Positions 20,852-33,180 of a stretch of DNA of 64,000 nt are shown here, piece after piece; the stretch's first letter is position 1; every line of letters starts with the position of its first letter. The translations under genes and the position numbers were made by a program. The stretch covers positions 66,365,496 to 66,429,495 of the forward strand of contig CM043970.1 in NCBI GenBank assembly GCA_014529385.2. The letters are read 5' to 3'. Source of the DNA: Adiantum capillus-veneris (taxonomy: Eukaryota; Streptophyta; Polypodiopsida; Polypodiales; Pteridaceae). The notes under the pieces are model-generated. The model saw only the letters and a list, made by a program, of their open reading frames with translations, searched no databases and was not told where the DNA came from.

Positions 20852-23800
20852 AGCGGGATTGGAGTGGTACAGAAAGAAAAAGGGTCTCGCCTGATCCAAA
20901 AACAGGTGAAGCGTTTTCAACGAGCTCCTTGGTAACAAAGAATGGATCAGTATGTTTTACAAAACTTGAAGATTTGAAGAGATGTGAGAGGCAATATGTG
21001 CATAATGTACAAATAGGTATGAAAAAGAGTGGGTTGCTAGAGCCTACTGAAAATGTTTTGGGTTTGTGTGAACAAGTTTCTTTTGTAGATACTATGGGTG
21101 AGCTTGATGCTATAATGGGGTCTAATTTGCATCTTGAAAATGAAGTTGTGGAAGTTTGCTCTATGGAAATGTATCAAGTAATAGAAGCCTTTAAAGAAAG
21201 CCAAACAGTTGGCCCAGAAGTCCATGTTGAAACTAAATACAAGAGTGTAGCAAAGAAGGTGAAACTGGTAGCTTCACCCTTACCACCCAACAATAGGAAA
21301 AAGATTGAGCAGGCTTCTTTACAACCAAGTTTGAGGAATCCTAAAAATATTGGGCATACCTTCACAAAGGAGTCTTTCCAAGACTTGCAGATTGGTCGCG
21401 AGGAGTTTCTAACACAGGAGGAGACAAAGTGCTTCAAAGAAATGCTTTCAAAGCATGGTAAGGCTTTTGCATTTGAGCCACATGAGATAGGATGTGTTGA
21501 TCCTTATATTGTAGCTCCTATGGTATTTTTCACAATACCTCATGTGCCTTGGAATCTGAGGTCTATTCCGGTTCCAAAGGCTCATTTGCCAAAGTTAGTA
21601 GAGCTACTGAATGAGAAAATCAAAATGGGAATCTTGGAGCCTTCTTGTGCTCCATACTCAAACAGGTGGTTCATAGTTTCGAAGAAGAATGGTTCTCTAC
21701 GCTTCATCCAAGATATGCAACCAGTGAACAAGGTGACAATTAGAAATGTAGGTACTGGTCCAATTGTGGATGAGTTTGCAGAGGCATTTGCAGGGAGGGC
21801 AATCTACTCAATGGGGGATCTCTACTCAGGGTATGATCAATTTTAGCTTGCAATCGAAAGCAGAGACTTGAAAACCATGAGGACACCTTTGGGTTTGGTA
21901 AGGATGTGTACCTTGCCACAGAGAGCAACCAACTCGGTTGCACATATGATGAATGGGATGAATAAGGTCTTACGTGACTTTATTCCTCAAATCACAATGT
22001 CTTTCATTGATGATTTGCCTATCAAAGGATGTGAAGAAATTGACAAAGATGAAGCTTTGGATCTCAAGGGATGTCGCAGGTTTGTGGTAAATCACATAAA
22101 TGATTGTGATAAAATTTTGTCTAGGTTGGAAGAAGTGAATCTTACATTGTTAGGGAAAAAGTCTATGTTTGGTGTCAATGAAGTGCTTATTGTGGGGCAC
22201 ATGTGCGGGCCATATGGTAGGAAACCTTGTCCAACAAAGGTAGATGCCATCCAAAGAATGAAAGAAACATGCACTAGCATCACTGAGGTTAGAAGGTTTC
22301 TAGGAGCATGTGTCTTCCATGTTATTTGGATTTCACATTATGCACATGTAGCTGATCCTCTTTATCAACTGCTTAGAAAGAATCAAAAGTTTAAATGGAC
22401 AGAAGCACATGTAAAATCCAAGAAAAAGCTAAAGGAGTTGCTCTAGTCAGCAACAACTTTGAGAAAGGTAGACTATGAGTGTCAAAGGCCAGTAATTGTG
22501 ACAGTAGACACTAGTCCTACAGGGATTGGATGGGCAATAGGGCAAGATGACAAAGAAGGACACAGGTATGTGGTAAGATTTGGAGCAAAGGTGCTAAGTG
22601 CTCGCCAAAGAAACTATCCACAGATAAAGAGAGAGTTATGGGGTATGGTTACAGCCTTGAAAAGTGGGAAAGAATACCTAATTGGTGCATGTGTGGTTGT
22701 AGAAACAGATTGTCTACCACTTCTTGGGATGATTACAAGCTGCTCAACTCCAGACATTGCTATGTTGCGGTGGATTGCCTACATTAAGTCCTTAAATCTT
22801 GAGTTTAAGCACATTGCAGGTAAAGACAATACAGTGGCAGATATGCTATCAAGGGCAAGGTATGAAGATGAGTCACAAATGATTGACGAGGGAGATGATG
22901 TAGGAACAAAGTTCTATTCTATCTCTCATGTCAAAGGTAACAATGTCTGCATGACTAATCTACTTGAATCATTCTTGAAAGAGCTTTATGAAGGTGATTG
23001 GCTTCTTATTGGAAGCTACTTGAGTACTCTAACAAAACAGGATGATTGGTCTAAACAAGAATTCAAGAGGATACGCAGGAAAGCATATGGGTAACTTTTG
23101 AGGGATGGTTACTTGTGGAAGCATCCTAAACAAAAGGGTGCTACACCACAAAGGGTTATATGTAAAAAAGAGACTCAAGTAAAGCTCATGCAAGAGTTTC
23201 ATGAGAGTCTATGGGCTGGACACAGGGGTGTATGGGCAACCTTCTCCAAGTTGAAAGAAAAATACTAGTGGAAGGGTATGTATAAAGATGTATCTCAGTT
23301 TGTAGAGACATGTGTAACTTGTCAAGTGTATTCAAATGTTCGACATCGTGATGGATTGCACCCTACATATCCACTAGCCATGCACTATAGATGGGTTGTG
23401 GATCTAGTCACAATGCCTCTAGGACTCTGGCAGATGAGATACTTGGTTCTTGCACGAGAGGACCTAACTAACCAGGTTGAAGGAAGAGCATTAAGAGCTA
23501 ATACCACAGAAGCTATGTGTAAATTCCTTCTTGATGAGGTGATTTCTGTTATGTTTGTGTGGGAAAAATCACTGCAGATAGAGGTGAACTGGATGCCGAA
23601 GAAGCAAGGGAGTTCTTTTCTAGATTAGGAATCAAGATTTCTCTTACTACAAATTACAACCCTGAAGGCAATAGAAAGAGTGAAAGAGGGCATCCTCCTA
23701 TCATCAAAGCTTTGGCCAAGGTTTGTGAAGGAAGAGTTGGTGAGTGGCCAAAACTGTTACCATATGCTTTATGGGCTAATCGTACAACACATAGCTCAGT

Positions 23801-24377
23801 AACTGGCTACATGCCTGCGGAGCTAATGTATGGTCAAAAGCCAGTGATGCCGATTGAAGATACAATTCTCACATGGAATATACTACCTTGGCAAGAGTGG
23901 CTTAGCAGGGAAGATCTCCTTGCACTGCGTATAAGGCAGCTAGAGAGAAGACCTGGAGACATTGAAGCTGCAAAAGAACGACTCAAAAATGCAAGGTTGA
24001 AAAACAAGATATACTTTGATAAGCGACATCGACTCAGGAGAAAAGCAATTGACAAAGGTGACTGGGTTTTGGTGTATGATAGTAGCCTTGATAACCAGCA
24101 CACAGTCATGCGTAAGTTTTCAAAAAGATGGTTTGGACCGTATGTTGTAGAGCATGTGCATGAAAATGCTACTTACAGCTTGTCTGAACTAGATGGTACA
24201 AAAGTAAAGATTCTCATTGCAGGAAAAAGGATCAAAATGTTTAAGAGAAGAGGAGACAATGGTCCAGAAGATGTTGATGAGGAAGAAGAGCAAACCACAG
24301 GTAAAGATCAAAGTGAAGATGAAGATTTGGAATCATCCAGTGAAGAAGAAAGCAAGGAAGATGTACAAGAGGGCTGA
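20848..24377 (+). pseudogene. RE-1 pol: RT, RNase H, integrase
   Basis: RT spans about 21540-22300 (GILEPSCAPYSNRWFIVSKKNG, then SFIDDLPIKG carrying the catalytic DD). RNase H spans about 22490-22860 (VTVDTSPTGIGWAIGQ, ending HIAGKDNTVADMLSR). Integrase starts near 23100 with a zinc-binding part (HESLWAGHRGVW...CVTCQVYSNV), then the core with TADRGE and a tail GDWVLVYDSSLDNQH...KRWFGPYVVEHV. The C-terminus is very acidic and I see no chromodomain. Stops at 21844-21846, 22444-22446, 23092-23094 and about 23266, plus a frame change near 23555, disable it. The stop after DQF is beside a position where related proteins have Gln, consistent with CAG to TAG decay. Confidence 0.9.
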
Positions 24378-24423
24378 TCTTACAAAGAAATAATGTGGCA
24401 CATACCGGAGGATGTGCAGGTTT

Positions 24424-24435
24424 AGAGGGGGTGGA
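24424..24435 (+). other. Polypurine tract of RE-1
   Basis: AGAGGGGGTGGA, ending directly at the TGTCG start of the 3' LTR. It would prime plus-strand DNA synthesis. Confidence 0.85.
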
Positions 24436-25813
24436 TGTCGTGCTGTGACACGTACATAGTGGGAACGCATGCTACAAGATCTATCTTGTAATTTTTTAGA
24501 TAATAATTATATTTCCTATAATGTACATATGCATATTTAAGTATAATAATAATCCTTCTATCTCATCCTATTATTTTTCTCAAGGATAACCTATTCTTAC
24601 TTTACCATCAGAAAATACTATGGGAAAAGCATCAACAACTCCGCCTCTTTAACTTGGGGAAAAAAGCATTGATTCTTTATTTCTACTATCTCATTATCAT
24701 CTCACACCCTAGCTAGATCCTATATCTAGGGTAAACTCCAATATATATATATATATTCTATGTATTTTTTATACTTTTCTTATATTTCTTTTTAAATAGC
24801 TACTAGGAGGGAATCAAATCCTAGTGGGACACTAGGTGGCATGATTTCAAAGATACACTTATTTTAATGCATTATTGCAAGCATGATTACAAAAATTTGT
24901 CAAGGAGCAATGTCATGCTTTCATATGGCATGAGGTGTCCTTTGGAATTAAATGAAAGTCTAGGCTAAGGGGACCACGGGAAGACTTTTGCTGCCAGAAA
25001 TGGACCCTATTTTGATGAATTTTTTCACAAGGTTCCAATCCGAATTGGAAAATGATTTTAAAATTAAAATCGTAGCTAATGAGCTGAAGTTTCTGCCCAT
25101 ACTTTTACTTCTTTATTTGGAGCCACGGTTGAGGAGATATGATCAAAATACTGGACCCCAGTTTGCCCACATCATGCAGGGACAACTCATTTCCAACTTT
25201 TCCAATTCCTATTCACACTGGCTCCTCTCTTCTTGTGTAAACCCTTGGGGGTTCCCTTCACCTATAAAAGGGGACCTCTTCTTCCTTGAAAAAAAAAACT
25301 CAAGCATTCAAGCCATTGATGAGAGGAATTCTTGAGGGAGTGAGTAGTAATGCCTAATTGTACTTAGCCATTAACATAATCCCAAGCCTACACTTTCTCC
25401 TAGAGGAAGACTAGCCATTCTTGTACGCTATCCTTGGAAGATCAAATCTAATCAAAGAAAGTCTTGCACTTGGCGTATCAATCAAAGTGGAGTTCTCCCC
25501 TCTTCTTCTCTCTCCCATCAATAATGGTGCCGAAGGGTTACAAGTAAGATGTGTTCTACATTGATGTTTTCTTGATTTCTTGTTGTTTTCATTTTCATCT
25601 CTAATCCAACATATATATATGTATCTAATCTCATCTCCTTAACCAAACCTATCTCTCTCATTCTTAGTAATTCATCCTCTCTAGGTTCTTTTTGCTACAG
25701 GTACATCTCTCCCCGCAGTAATTTTATTGCCTACGGGCAAGAATAGGGCTTGGGAGGGAAACTTCTCATCTCTTCACTTCTCTCATATCTACATTTTTCA
25801 CATACTATCTTAG

Positions 25814-26032
25814 ATGAATAACCCACATGATGATCATTTCTATCGCTTTCACTCTGTACGATCTATTAGAATTAACGTATGGATTAGCTGTAAAATACAT
25901 TGTCAACAACGTATAGTGTTTCTCTTCAGCCCTGAAAGGCTCAATGAAATACTTCTATCACCGGATCCCATCATACTACCTCTCATAGACTATAATTTTT
26001 CTTTTGATGTAAGCGTAGTTATCTTGCTATGA
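25814..26032 (+). CDS. LTR small ORF 1, 3' LTR copy
   Basis: Same ORF as 17809-18027, with R to C and Y to C changes and one silent change. Still open. Confidence 0.35.
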   Translation: MNNPHDDHFYRFHSVRSIRINVWISCKIHCQQRIVFLFSPERLNEILLSPDPIILPLIDYNFSFDVSVVILL

Positions 26033-26241
26033 ACCAAGAGGATTTGTACACACAATTAATCCCAATCACTAGAAAAAATATATATATTATGGTAAGCATA
26101 AAACTACAATTCCAAAGAACAATTCGTAGCCTATTTGGTCAGCCAAGATTGAATGCCATTAACTCATCCATTAACCCTTTCATATTACCCATGATACGTT
26201 ATGACCATAGCCTTGATGTTTTCATCTTCGTATTGTTTTGA
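26029..26241 (+). CDS. LTR small ORF 2, 3' LTR copy
   Basis: Same ORF as 18024-18236, with the same ATGA overlap. It has three replacement and about two silent differences from the other copy. Confidence 0.35.
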   Translation: MNQEDLYTQLIPITRKNIYIMVSIKLQFQRTIRSLFGQPRLNAINSSINPFILPMIRYDHSLDVFIFVLF

Positions 26242-26442
26242 CATTCTCTTTTTTGTTCTTTCTTTGTGTGTGTGAGTGCAAGAGAGAAAGAGTGAATTTT
26301 CTTTGATTGCACTTCTTTCCAAACCCTAGTCTTCATGGCATCTATGGTTTAACTCCTTCATATAGTTTTTGTTGAGTTCTCTCACAAACTCTCACAGCCA
26401 TAAGCCCGGTGTTTTCCTGGCAAGACCGCAAATTTCTCGACA

Positions 26443-26706
26443 ACGCATAGGATGTGTCTAGCTTGATTTAGGACTCCAAACCAACCTAGGAGCACACCAC
26501 TGTGATCAGCACATCAAGGAGAAGTTGGGGTGAAAATTTCAAGTCATTCTGAGCAAAAAGACATCCTACGCGTAGGATGTCTCAAGGCCATTTTTAGGTC
26601 GAAATGAAATTCTGATCATACCATTGTGTTGCTGGACTTAAGGGGAGTCTCTAGACCAAATTTTGTTAAATTTTGAGCATATAGACATCCTACACGTAGG
26701 ATGTCT
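26443..26706. repeat. Periodic palindromes, set 2 (right of RE-1)
   Basis: The half-palindrome interrupted at 16433 resumes at 26443 (ACGCATAGGATGTGTCT). Further copies lie at 26559-26582 (perfect half-sites) and 26683-26706, 124 bp apart. Together with 15101-16433 this is one array of element B. Confidence 0.9.
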
Positions 26707-27849
26707 CGAGGCCAGTTTTAGGGTCCAACTGTAATTTTGACCATACAAGAGTGTTCACAGTGTCATAGAGATCCCAAATCTTCTTTTAAAATTGAATTTG
26801 GACTCATTTTGATCATTCTAAACTGCATTTCACTGTTTTGGCCATAACTTTCACAAACAGTATCGGATCGGAAAAGTTTTTATATCAAAACGTAGCCTGA
26901 GAGTAACTCTACAGATCTTACGGCAACCATTTAGTTCAATTTTGAAAAAAAAAATCGTTTAAGGCCTCAAAATGCACCCGGAAGTCAGGAGTGTCTAAAA
27001 CCGACAGCTCGAAAGAATTGTGAGAAAACGGTCACAGTTTTGAAGACTGCTAAGTTAGCAGATTGAAATTATCTTTTGGGAAAACCATTGGTCACCCGCG
27101 GAAAGTTGTAAAAGTTAACTACAGCCTAGTGTACGTCCATATACAAATCTGGTAGCAGTAAGACCATACACAAGGTCTCTTGATTTTGCAACAACAGACG
27201 CAAGTTTTGGAGAACTTTAACACAAGATTTTTGCTAGCAAATCACTGCGACTTGTGCATAATTCTCTTGTGCTAGCTTAAGTTTAGTTCAGTTGAAAGCG
27301 AACTTGAAAGTCACTTCCGAGCTCAAGGAACAAGTGTGGCCGTCAAAGGTACATCAAGAATTTTTTGCATTCATTGTGAAAAAGTTTGCCAGCTAAATAG
27401 AATTGTGCAGATTGTGTGCTAAAGTGAACACAGGTTAGCTCGACTCAAGAATCGCTACAAAGGGAGCAGTCGTTGCAGTATAGTGGTAAGTTGCATAATT
27501 TATCACAGTGCTTCCACTAGATCGAGGCCTGCTAAAAAGCTCTAGGAAAAGCAAGCAGCCAGACAAGTCAGTATCAGTCTTGGCAAGCAAGGGAGCTAAG
27601 AAGTTCAAGTAGTGCAAGCAAATCCCAATTCAGAAAACTCAGAGATTAAGGCATCCACAAAAGTTGAAGGACCTCAAGAGAAGAAGACCGACACAAGGGT
27701 GCTAGTAATTTTTATTAGCATTGAGGCAAGCAATTAGAGTTATCACTGAACGGATACAACAAGGGAGTCAAGACGAAAGCAATGGCGTCTTAAAGGAATC
27801 AGACCAGCCGAGACGAAGCTTCAAATACATCCACAGAAATTACAAGAGA
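26707..27849. other. Leader of element B before the gag-like region
   Basis: No ORF or palindrome recognised here. It contains repeated short phrases about non-coding leader length and leads directly into coding-like sequence near 27850. Confidence 0.45.
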
Positions 27850-29930
27850 GCAAATTTGGATCTATCTGATTGGCCAGTACAAAGGACTGCCATGCTATGA
27901 GGATGTCAATCGGAATTTGTACATCAAGACAAAGAAAGATACAGAGGAAACTCGAACATCTCAATATGTGGAAGTTGAAACAACGAAGAATGTACTACAC
28001 CCACATCCAGATTTCATGGAATACTGTCTGGGATCAATTTACATGAGGCACGGAAAATACATCGACAATGAGATAGAAATGTTTCACAAGGATCAACTTA
28101 CAGAACTCTACGCATATCCTCCAACTATTTTTCTGTACAAAGCACAAGATGGAAAACGGAAAATTGGTACCCTCTATGGGGACAAAGACGGTCAATACTA
28201 CAGGGCTGTCACAAGTCAGGAAGTTCCTGTAGAAAACAATCATTACTTTACAGCAGAAGCATTTGGCTCAAGAGGAGAAGACTACATGTTTAAAGGTGGT
28301 AATGTATAACATCTCGTCATGGGTTTACCTCTAACTACGCACTTGGAAGAGTTAACAACGACAGCTATCAATGCAAAAATGAGTGACACACCACATGACA
28401 CACAACAAGGCACAACATGGAAAGACACAACACAAGTCTCGTGCACCACACTAGCACAAGAGAAAGCAGAAGCACACCAAATTGCACAAACAGGGAATAC
28501 GTCCGAAGTACCCGCTATGAAAATAGCACAACTTCAAAAAGAACTAGCTCGGTCTCAAGAGCTACTTAACAAAGCACAAGAAGTCATATCATCGGGCATT
28601 AAACAGATGCCAACATCAAATATGAAACGCTCTTGGATGGGGGGAGTTCAAACTCAACAAAGAGACCCTACCTCTTCAAGAGTGGGATTAAGAAGTCCAG
28701 TTTTACAAGAAGTAGTGTCCTTTTCAGGAGTCCAAGTGGAATTTCAAGAAGCATTGGAAGATGCTGAGCTAGAGGAGAAACCACTGGAAATTCCAATGTA
28801 AAAGGTTAGGTCAAGATGTCATTGTGGTCGACAAATACGATAGGCACTATGAAATAGCCGATGTGAAAAATATGGATGAGTTTAGCAATTGTGGGCAACC
28901 TGTAAGTCACATACTGGGACCCCATCCAAAAGCACCATCAAGGGAAACGGAAAACAAAGATTCGGTTCAATCTTCACCCTTGGTGCAGAACTCGCCAAAA
29001 TCAACTCGGAAACATAGCCCTAAGGCTATGCAGAAGCCCCACGTTAAAGACCATATACTGATGGAAGAATTAGCATTACAACTGCTAGAAAGCATGGATA
29101 GTGATTTGATCTTGTATGCAAGCAATAATGGAAGCTATTTTCAGCTTCTCAAGGACAAGACGATGAAGGATAAAGAGAGAAAGCCAGTGGATACACCTAA
29201 GTCAGTCGTAATCTACAGGTTCATGCATACAAAGAAGAGGTCGTATCTGTATCTAGATACCACAGGAAACCATTATCAAAAGTATTATGGAGAGCTGCCT
29301 CGTCCAAAGGGTGCACATGTTGAGATAACAACATATTGGGACCAATGTGCCATTGGTCATTTAGTGAAGGACTGCCCAGCAAAGCTCTACATGGAAAAGA
29401 AGAAGCAAAAAGCCAAAAGAAAAGTTCAGACAGTGACAACAAGGGAATGGAAGCAAGAATCCCCAACGAGATCTCGGGAAAAGAAGCGAATCTTGTCACA
29501 GAGCACAAAATATAGGCTCAAGACACAGTTGCTTGAAGTCAAGGGTGTCAACGACATTATCATAGAGAATCAGGCTTTCAAAAAAGATCAATTGAATCAA
29601 CTGATTCAAGATCGTTTAAGGAACCTCAGTGAGGACAAGTCAAAGCATCCAGAAGGTGATGAAGATGAAGCTCGCAGTTCAAGGTTCGAGAGCAAAAGAA
29701 GCCAAGATTCTGACGATAGTGAGCCAACACAAGAAGAGGTGGCAGAGGTAACAAAAAATCTTAGTGCCACGTCACAAGTGGAAGACATGCAAATAGAATC
29801 AATGGATGAAGCTGAACGTCTATCAAAAAAATTCTCTATTGTGGACTCTTCATTGGTGATTGAACAAATCAAAGAGTATGAGAAGCTAAAAGAAGATGTA
29901 ACTGAAGACATAGAATACACAGAAGAATAG
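27850..29930 (+). pseudogene. Element B gag-like region
   Basis: Coding begins near 27850 (WIYLIGQYKGLPCYEDVNRNLYIKTK) and runs in one frame to 28801 with a stop at 28307-28309. It continues in another frame from 28824 to 29930. The second part has a degenerate knuckle YWDQCAIGHLVKDCP, in which the first two Cys of C-x2-C-x4-H-x4-C are replaced by Tyr and Gln. A lysine-rich and then acidic, helix-prone tail follows. The position after the palindromic leader and the knuckle relic suggest gag; the N-terminal domain itself is not recognised. Confidence 0.5.
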
Positions 29931-29980
29931 AAAATGACTGAGTCAAAGATTGTGACTACCAAGGACAAGCAATACGGGAT

Positions 29981-30710
29981 ATGAATGAATATTTTCGAGA
30001 AGAGACTCTACAAAAACCCATGGAACAATGGAAACCAAAGGCCATGGCGACCATTGCATCAGAAGAAGAGAGTCAATCTCAACATCCTGCTACACAAGCT
30101 TCAAAACATTTCCAAGAAGAAAAGTCACCATTGAATGACCTTCAAGTGCTAGAAGAAGTAAATAGTGACAGAGAGCTTCTGAAATCAAGAATCAAGGTGT
30201 CACAGTCGGAAACTAGCAATGAACACCAACAAGCAGCTACAACAGAAGATAGTAAGCACTTGGGACATGCTACAACCAGTCAAATGACAAAGAAGTTCAA
30301 CATACAAGAGGATGAAAAATCCTTCAAGGCACAAAAGTCCAAGAAAGGTATCGAAAGCAACTAGGACATCAGTTACTTGGCAGCCAACAAGGAGATTAAA
30401 TTCTCGTTGGATGTGTATGAGAAACTGAAATTCAACTTTACAGCAGAGAGAGATTGCACTTCCACGACTAATGTCATGTCTTATGGGCTGTGATTACTTC
30501 TAGGTAAGCCAAAACTGTATGAAATTCAGGTACAGGTTCCTATATCACATGGAATAGCCGTCACAAGTTTAGGGATTGCAAAAGCTACCCTTACACTACT
30601 GTCAAAAGTAATCAAAGACAAATTCCTAGTGGTGGATTCCTCCAAAATGAGTACACATTTGATTTTGTCCAAGCACTGGGCAAAAACATTGGCAGAAGAA
30701 CCTGAATTTT
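29981..30710 (+). pseudogene. Element B linker and degenerate protease-like region
   Basis: The open stretch 29981-30364 is charged and unrecognised. After stops, about 30395-30710 reads as a decayed retropepsin-like fold (HGIAVTSLGIAKATLTLLSKVIKDKFLVVDSS...LILSKHWAKTLAEE) without a D-T/S-G motif. The order gag, protease-like, W-x-P-K ORF matches element E3. Confidence 0.35.
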
Positions 30711-30715
30711 GAACA

Positions 30716-31864
30716 ATGGTCATCACGACTAGCTCTCAAGAAATCCAGCCTACTACTGCTCCAAGATTATCGGCTTCCGACAAAGGCAAAGCCAAAATGA
30801 GCCCACAAATGTCCTACCAACAGAAGCAGCCCCTTAAATCAGAGTCTTCAATCCATCCCCGAAAAGTTCAAGACCGACCTTCGACATCAACTGACCACAT
30901 GCTTCCACATGAAAGACAGACTCCAAAGAAAATCTTTCAACCAAAATACCCTACACTGCGAGATCACAGCCGCCAAAGGTTTTCACAGGTATACATCAAA
31001 GCTCAAGAAATCAAGGTCAAGGACCAAATATGGGTAAATGAGCCTAGCCAATTTACGAAAGGTAAACACATGGGATGGATAGCCTCCCACTACAGCTTAG
31101 CAGAGCAAGGCTATTATGAGGGTCAAAAGAAACTTTGGTTACCAAAACCACAGACCTCGGCTTATGTGGTGGATAAAGGTTTCAAAAAGCATCCCCAAAA
31201 GCAACAAATCTCATATTTATATCACCAAAGGAGACCAACCAACTTTGCTCGCCAAAGATACGCAGGAAATTTCAAATCCAGCTGGCCTTCATACCAACAT
31301 AAAACTTCATCGGTGATAAATAATCCCAAAAATGGCACTCTTGTACATCTCAATACAACATCAAAAACATCATGGGAAGTGCCATCTACAATTCTTCAAG
31401 CACAAGGTTACTATCAAGGAAATCGGAGAATCTAGCTACCAAAGATGCCAGGTAAACATTCTTCAAACCGACGACTTCAACATGAAAATAATCGCAATTT
31501 CACGGAAGGCAAAATCAAAGACAATGTCACAGTCAAGGCAAAGGATATCTGCGAAGACACGCTAATCACACGATGCAGATACAAATGGGTGCCAAAAGAA
31601 CAAAACATAACGAAGAAGATTGAAGTCATCTCTAGCTCTCAAGAAATGTCAAGACATAATAAACAAAGTGTTACGGAGAATGGAGCGAGCCAATCTTCTC
31701 AACCAAGGGACCAACAACAACAAAAAGAAATTTTGACAACCAAGGTCACCCAGGTATGGCAAAAGAAACCAATATTGCCAGTATGGTCCTTTACAAATCC
31801 TCTCTTCGAGGATGGGAGTTTTGAATTTCAAAACCTATTCTTGGTCGAAAGATCCCGAGAGTAA
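30716..31864 (+). pseudogene. Element B W-x-P-K repeat ORF
   Basis: Two stretches in one frame (30716-31435 and 31445-31864) are separated by a stop. The basic, Gln/Pro-rich sequence has repeated aromatic steps such as QIWVNEP, KLWLPKPQT, YKWVPKEQ and VWQKKP. The same W-x-P-K style occurs in E3 at 58254-58646, in the position where pol is expected. No reverse transcriptase follows in element B. Function unknown; a nucleic-acid-binding gag-like role is possible. Confidence 0.45.
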
Positions 31865-33180
31865 GTCAAGTCGCCATAAAAATCATGGCATAAGAGTCAA
31901 GAGTCGAGCAGCTGAGCCACTAAATGAGCAAGCGTCAGACCCAAGCTTCATGTCTTAATATTTGTTGGTGGTCTATGAGTCTAGATATTTAGATTATAGC
32001 TCAGGCCGGAAGAGTTGAGCATATTGTAAAATGGGGTCGCTCATGCTGGATAGGTGAGCATAAGAATCAAAGTCTACTATTTTAAATGGTAGAGTGGCAG
32101 AGTAGTCCAGAAAATACTCACGCACATGAACACAGTGAGGAGAGTGGAAAAAACCTCGTCGACAAAAACCCTTCTTGTGAGTAACGGCGGCTCTTGAAGT
32201 CAAATATTTTTGCTTCTCTAGCTACGTTCACTCCTGGAAGCACCCATTCAAACTCCTCTCGCACCACATATTGTTTCCCATGCATCTATCTGTGAAAGCA
32301 TATATAATGTCCCATCATTGGACATTTGCATTTGACACAATTTGTGTTCCACCCATGCACTTACACAACAAAATCACGATGACGAAGCGGTAACAGGTTT
32401 CATAAGCATTTGCTCAACACCAATGACTCTGACTTCAAGCTACTAACACTTATCCAATGTATATCAAGTCAATAATAGTAGCCACACGGCCATAAGTACT
32501 TTAACTCAACAAAACTTGGTTACATCAAACATAAGTACATATAGCCTCACATTTAATGGTGACTAAAGGCATTTTTTTCCCACTGGGTTTTTCCCTTTAG
32601 TCCTATCCAGATATCCAAGACCTTCACTTTGTAATATACGCCACATTTTATTTTTACTATTTTATTTTTCTTATATAAACACAGAAAAGCAGACCAACGA
32701 CATCCCCAAACAACTACATGCTCATTAGCTAGAAAATCTAAGGGGAGCGGCCTAGAAAAAATAAAAAAGGCTTCAAGATTACAGGTACACATGCAAGATG
32801 CAGCCAAAGAACAAGCAATACAGAGCTGCCATGGTAAAGACTTGCTGCAACAACAAACCTCACTCAACCTATTCACCCTACAACAACCAATCGAAGGGGG
32901 AGAGCTATGGCTTCAACTTACATAAAGGGTTTTTTTAATTGAAGAAGGTGAAATTTTTATACATAAGGGATAGTTTTTTTACAAAAAATTGCATACATAA
33001 GGGGTACACATAATACTTGAAACACAAGTAAGAGATTATTTAAATACCTCTTGTTCGCATGTGCTATATGCAATTTTTACATATTGGACTCCTCGTGACC
33101 ACTTGTAGCCCAACTATTGGACCCTTGCTATGAATGTTGATGCAACCATTGGGCACGAAAGTGTCCACATAAAGGTCAAC
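31865..33180. other. 3' region of element B, junction with element C unresolved
   Basis: No coding sequence recognised. It should contain the end of B and the start of C, but I could not identify LTR ends or a second copy of 14430-14556. A short purine tract GAAGGGGGAGAG lies near 32894. Confidence 0.35.

Larger units (their letters stand above)
16434..26442 (+). mobile_element. RE-1, Ty3/gypsy LTR retrotransposon
   Basis: Direct LTRs of 2004 and 2007 bp flank a 6-kb interior in the order gag, protease, reverse transcriptase, RNase H, integrase, which is the Ty3/gypsy order. A short duplication ACGC flanks it (16430-16433 and 26443-26446). The right LTR has TGTCG...CGACA ends; the left begins TATCG. 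The two LTRs differ at more than ten positions within the first 700 bp, so the insertion is not recent. The interior is broken by several stops and two frame changes, so this copy cannot supply its own enzymes. Confidence 0.95.
24436..26442 (+). repeat. RE-1 3' LTR
   Basis: Copy of 16434-18437 with intact TGTCG...CGACA ends and a TATA box at 25263-25270. It includes the second copies of both small ORFs. Confidence 0.95.

Noticed and set aside
27435-27617. Minus-strand small ORF in the element B leader
   Set aside because: No motif and antisense to the element; likely chance.
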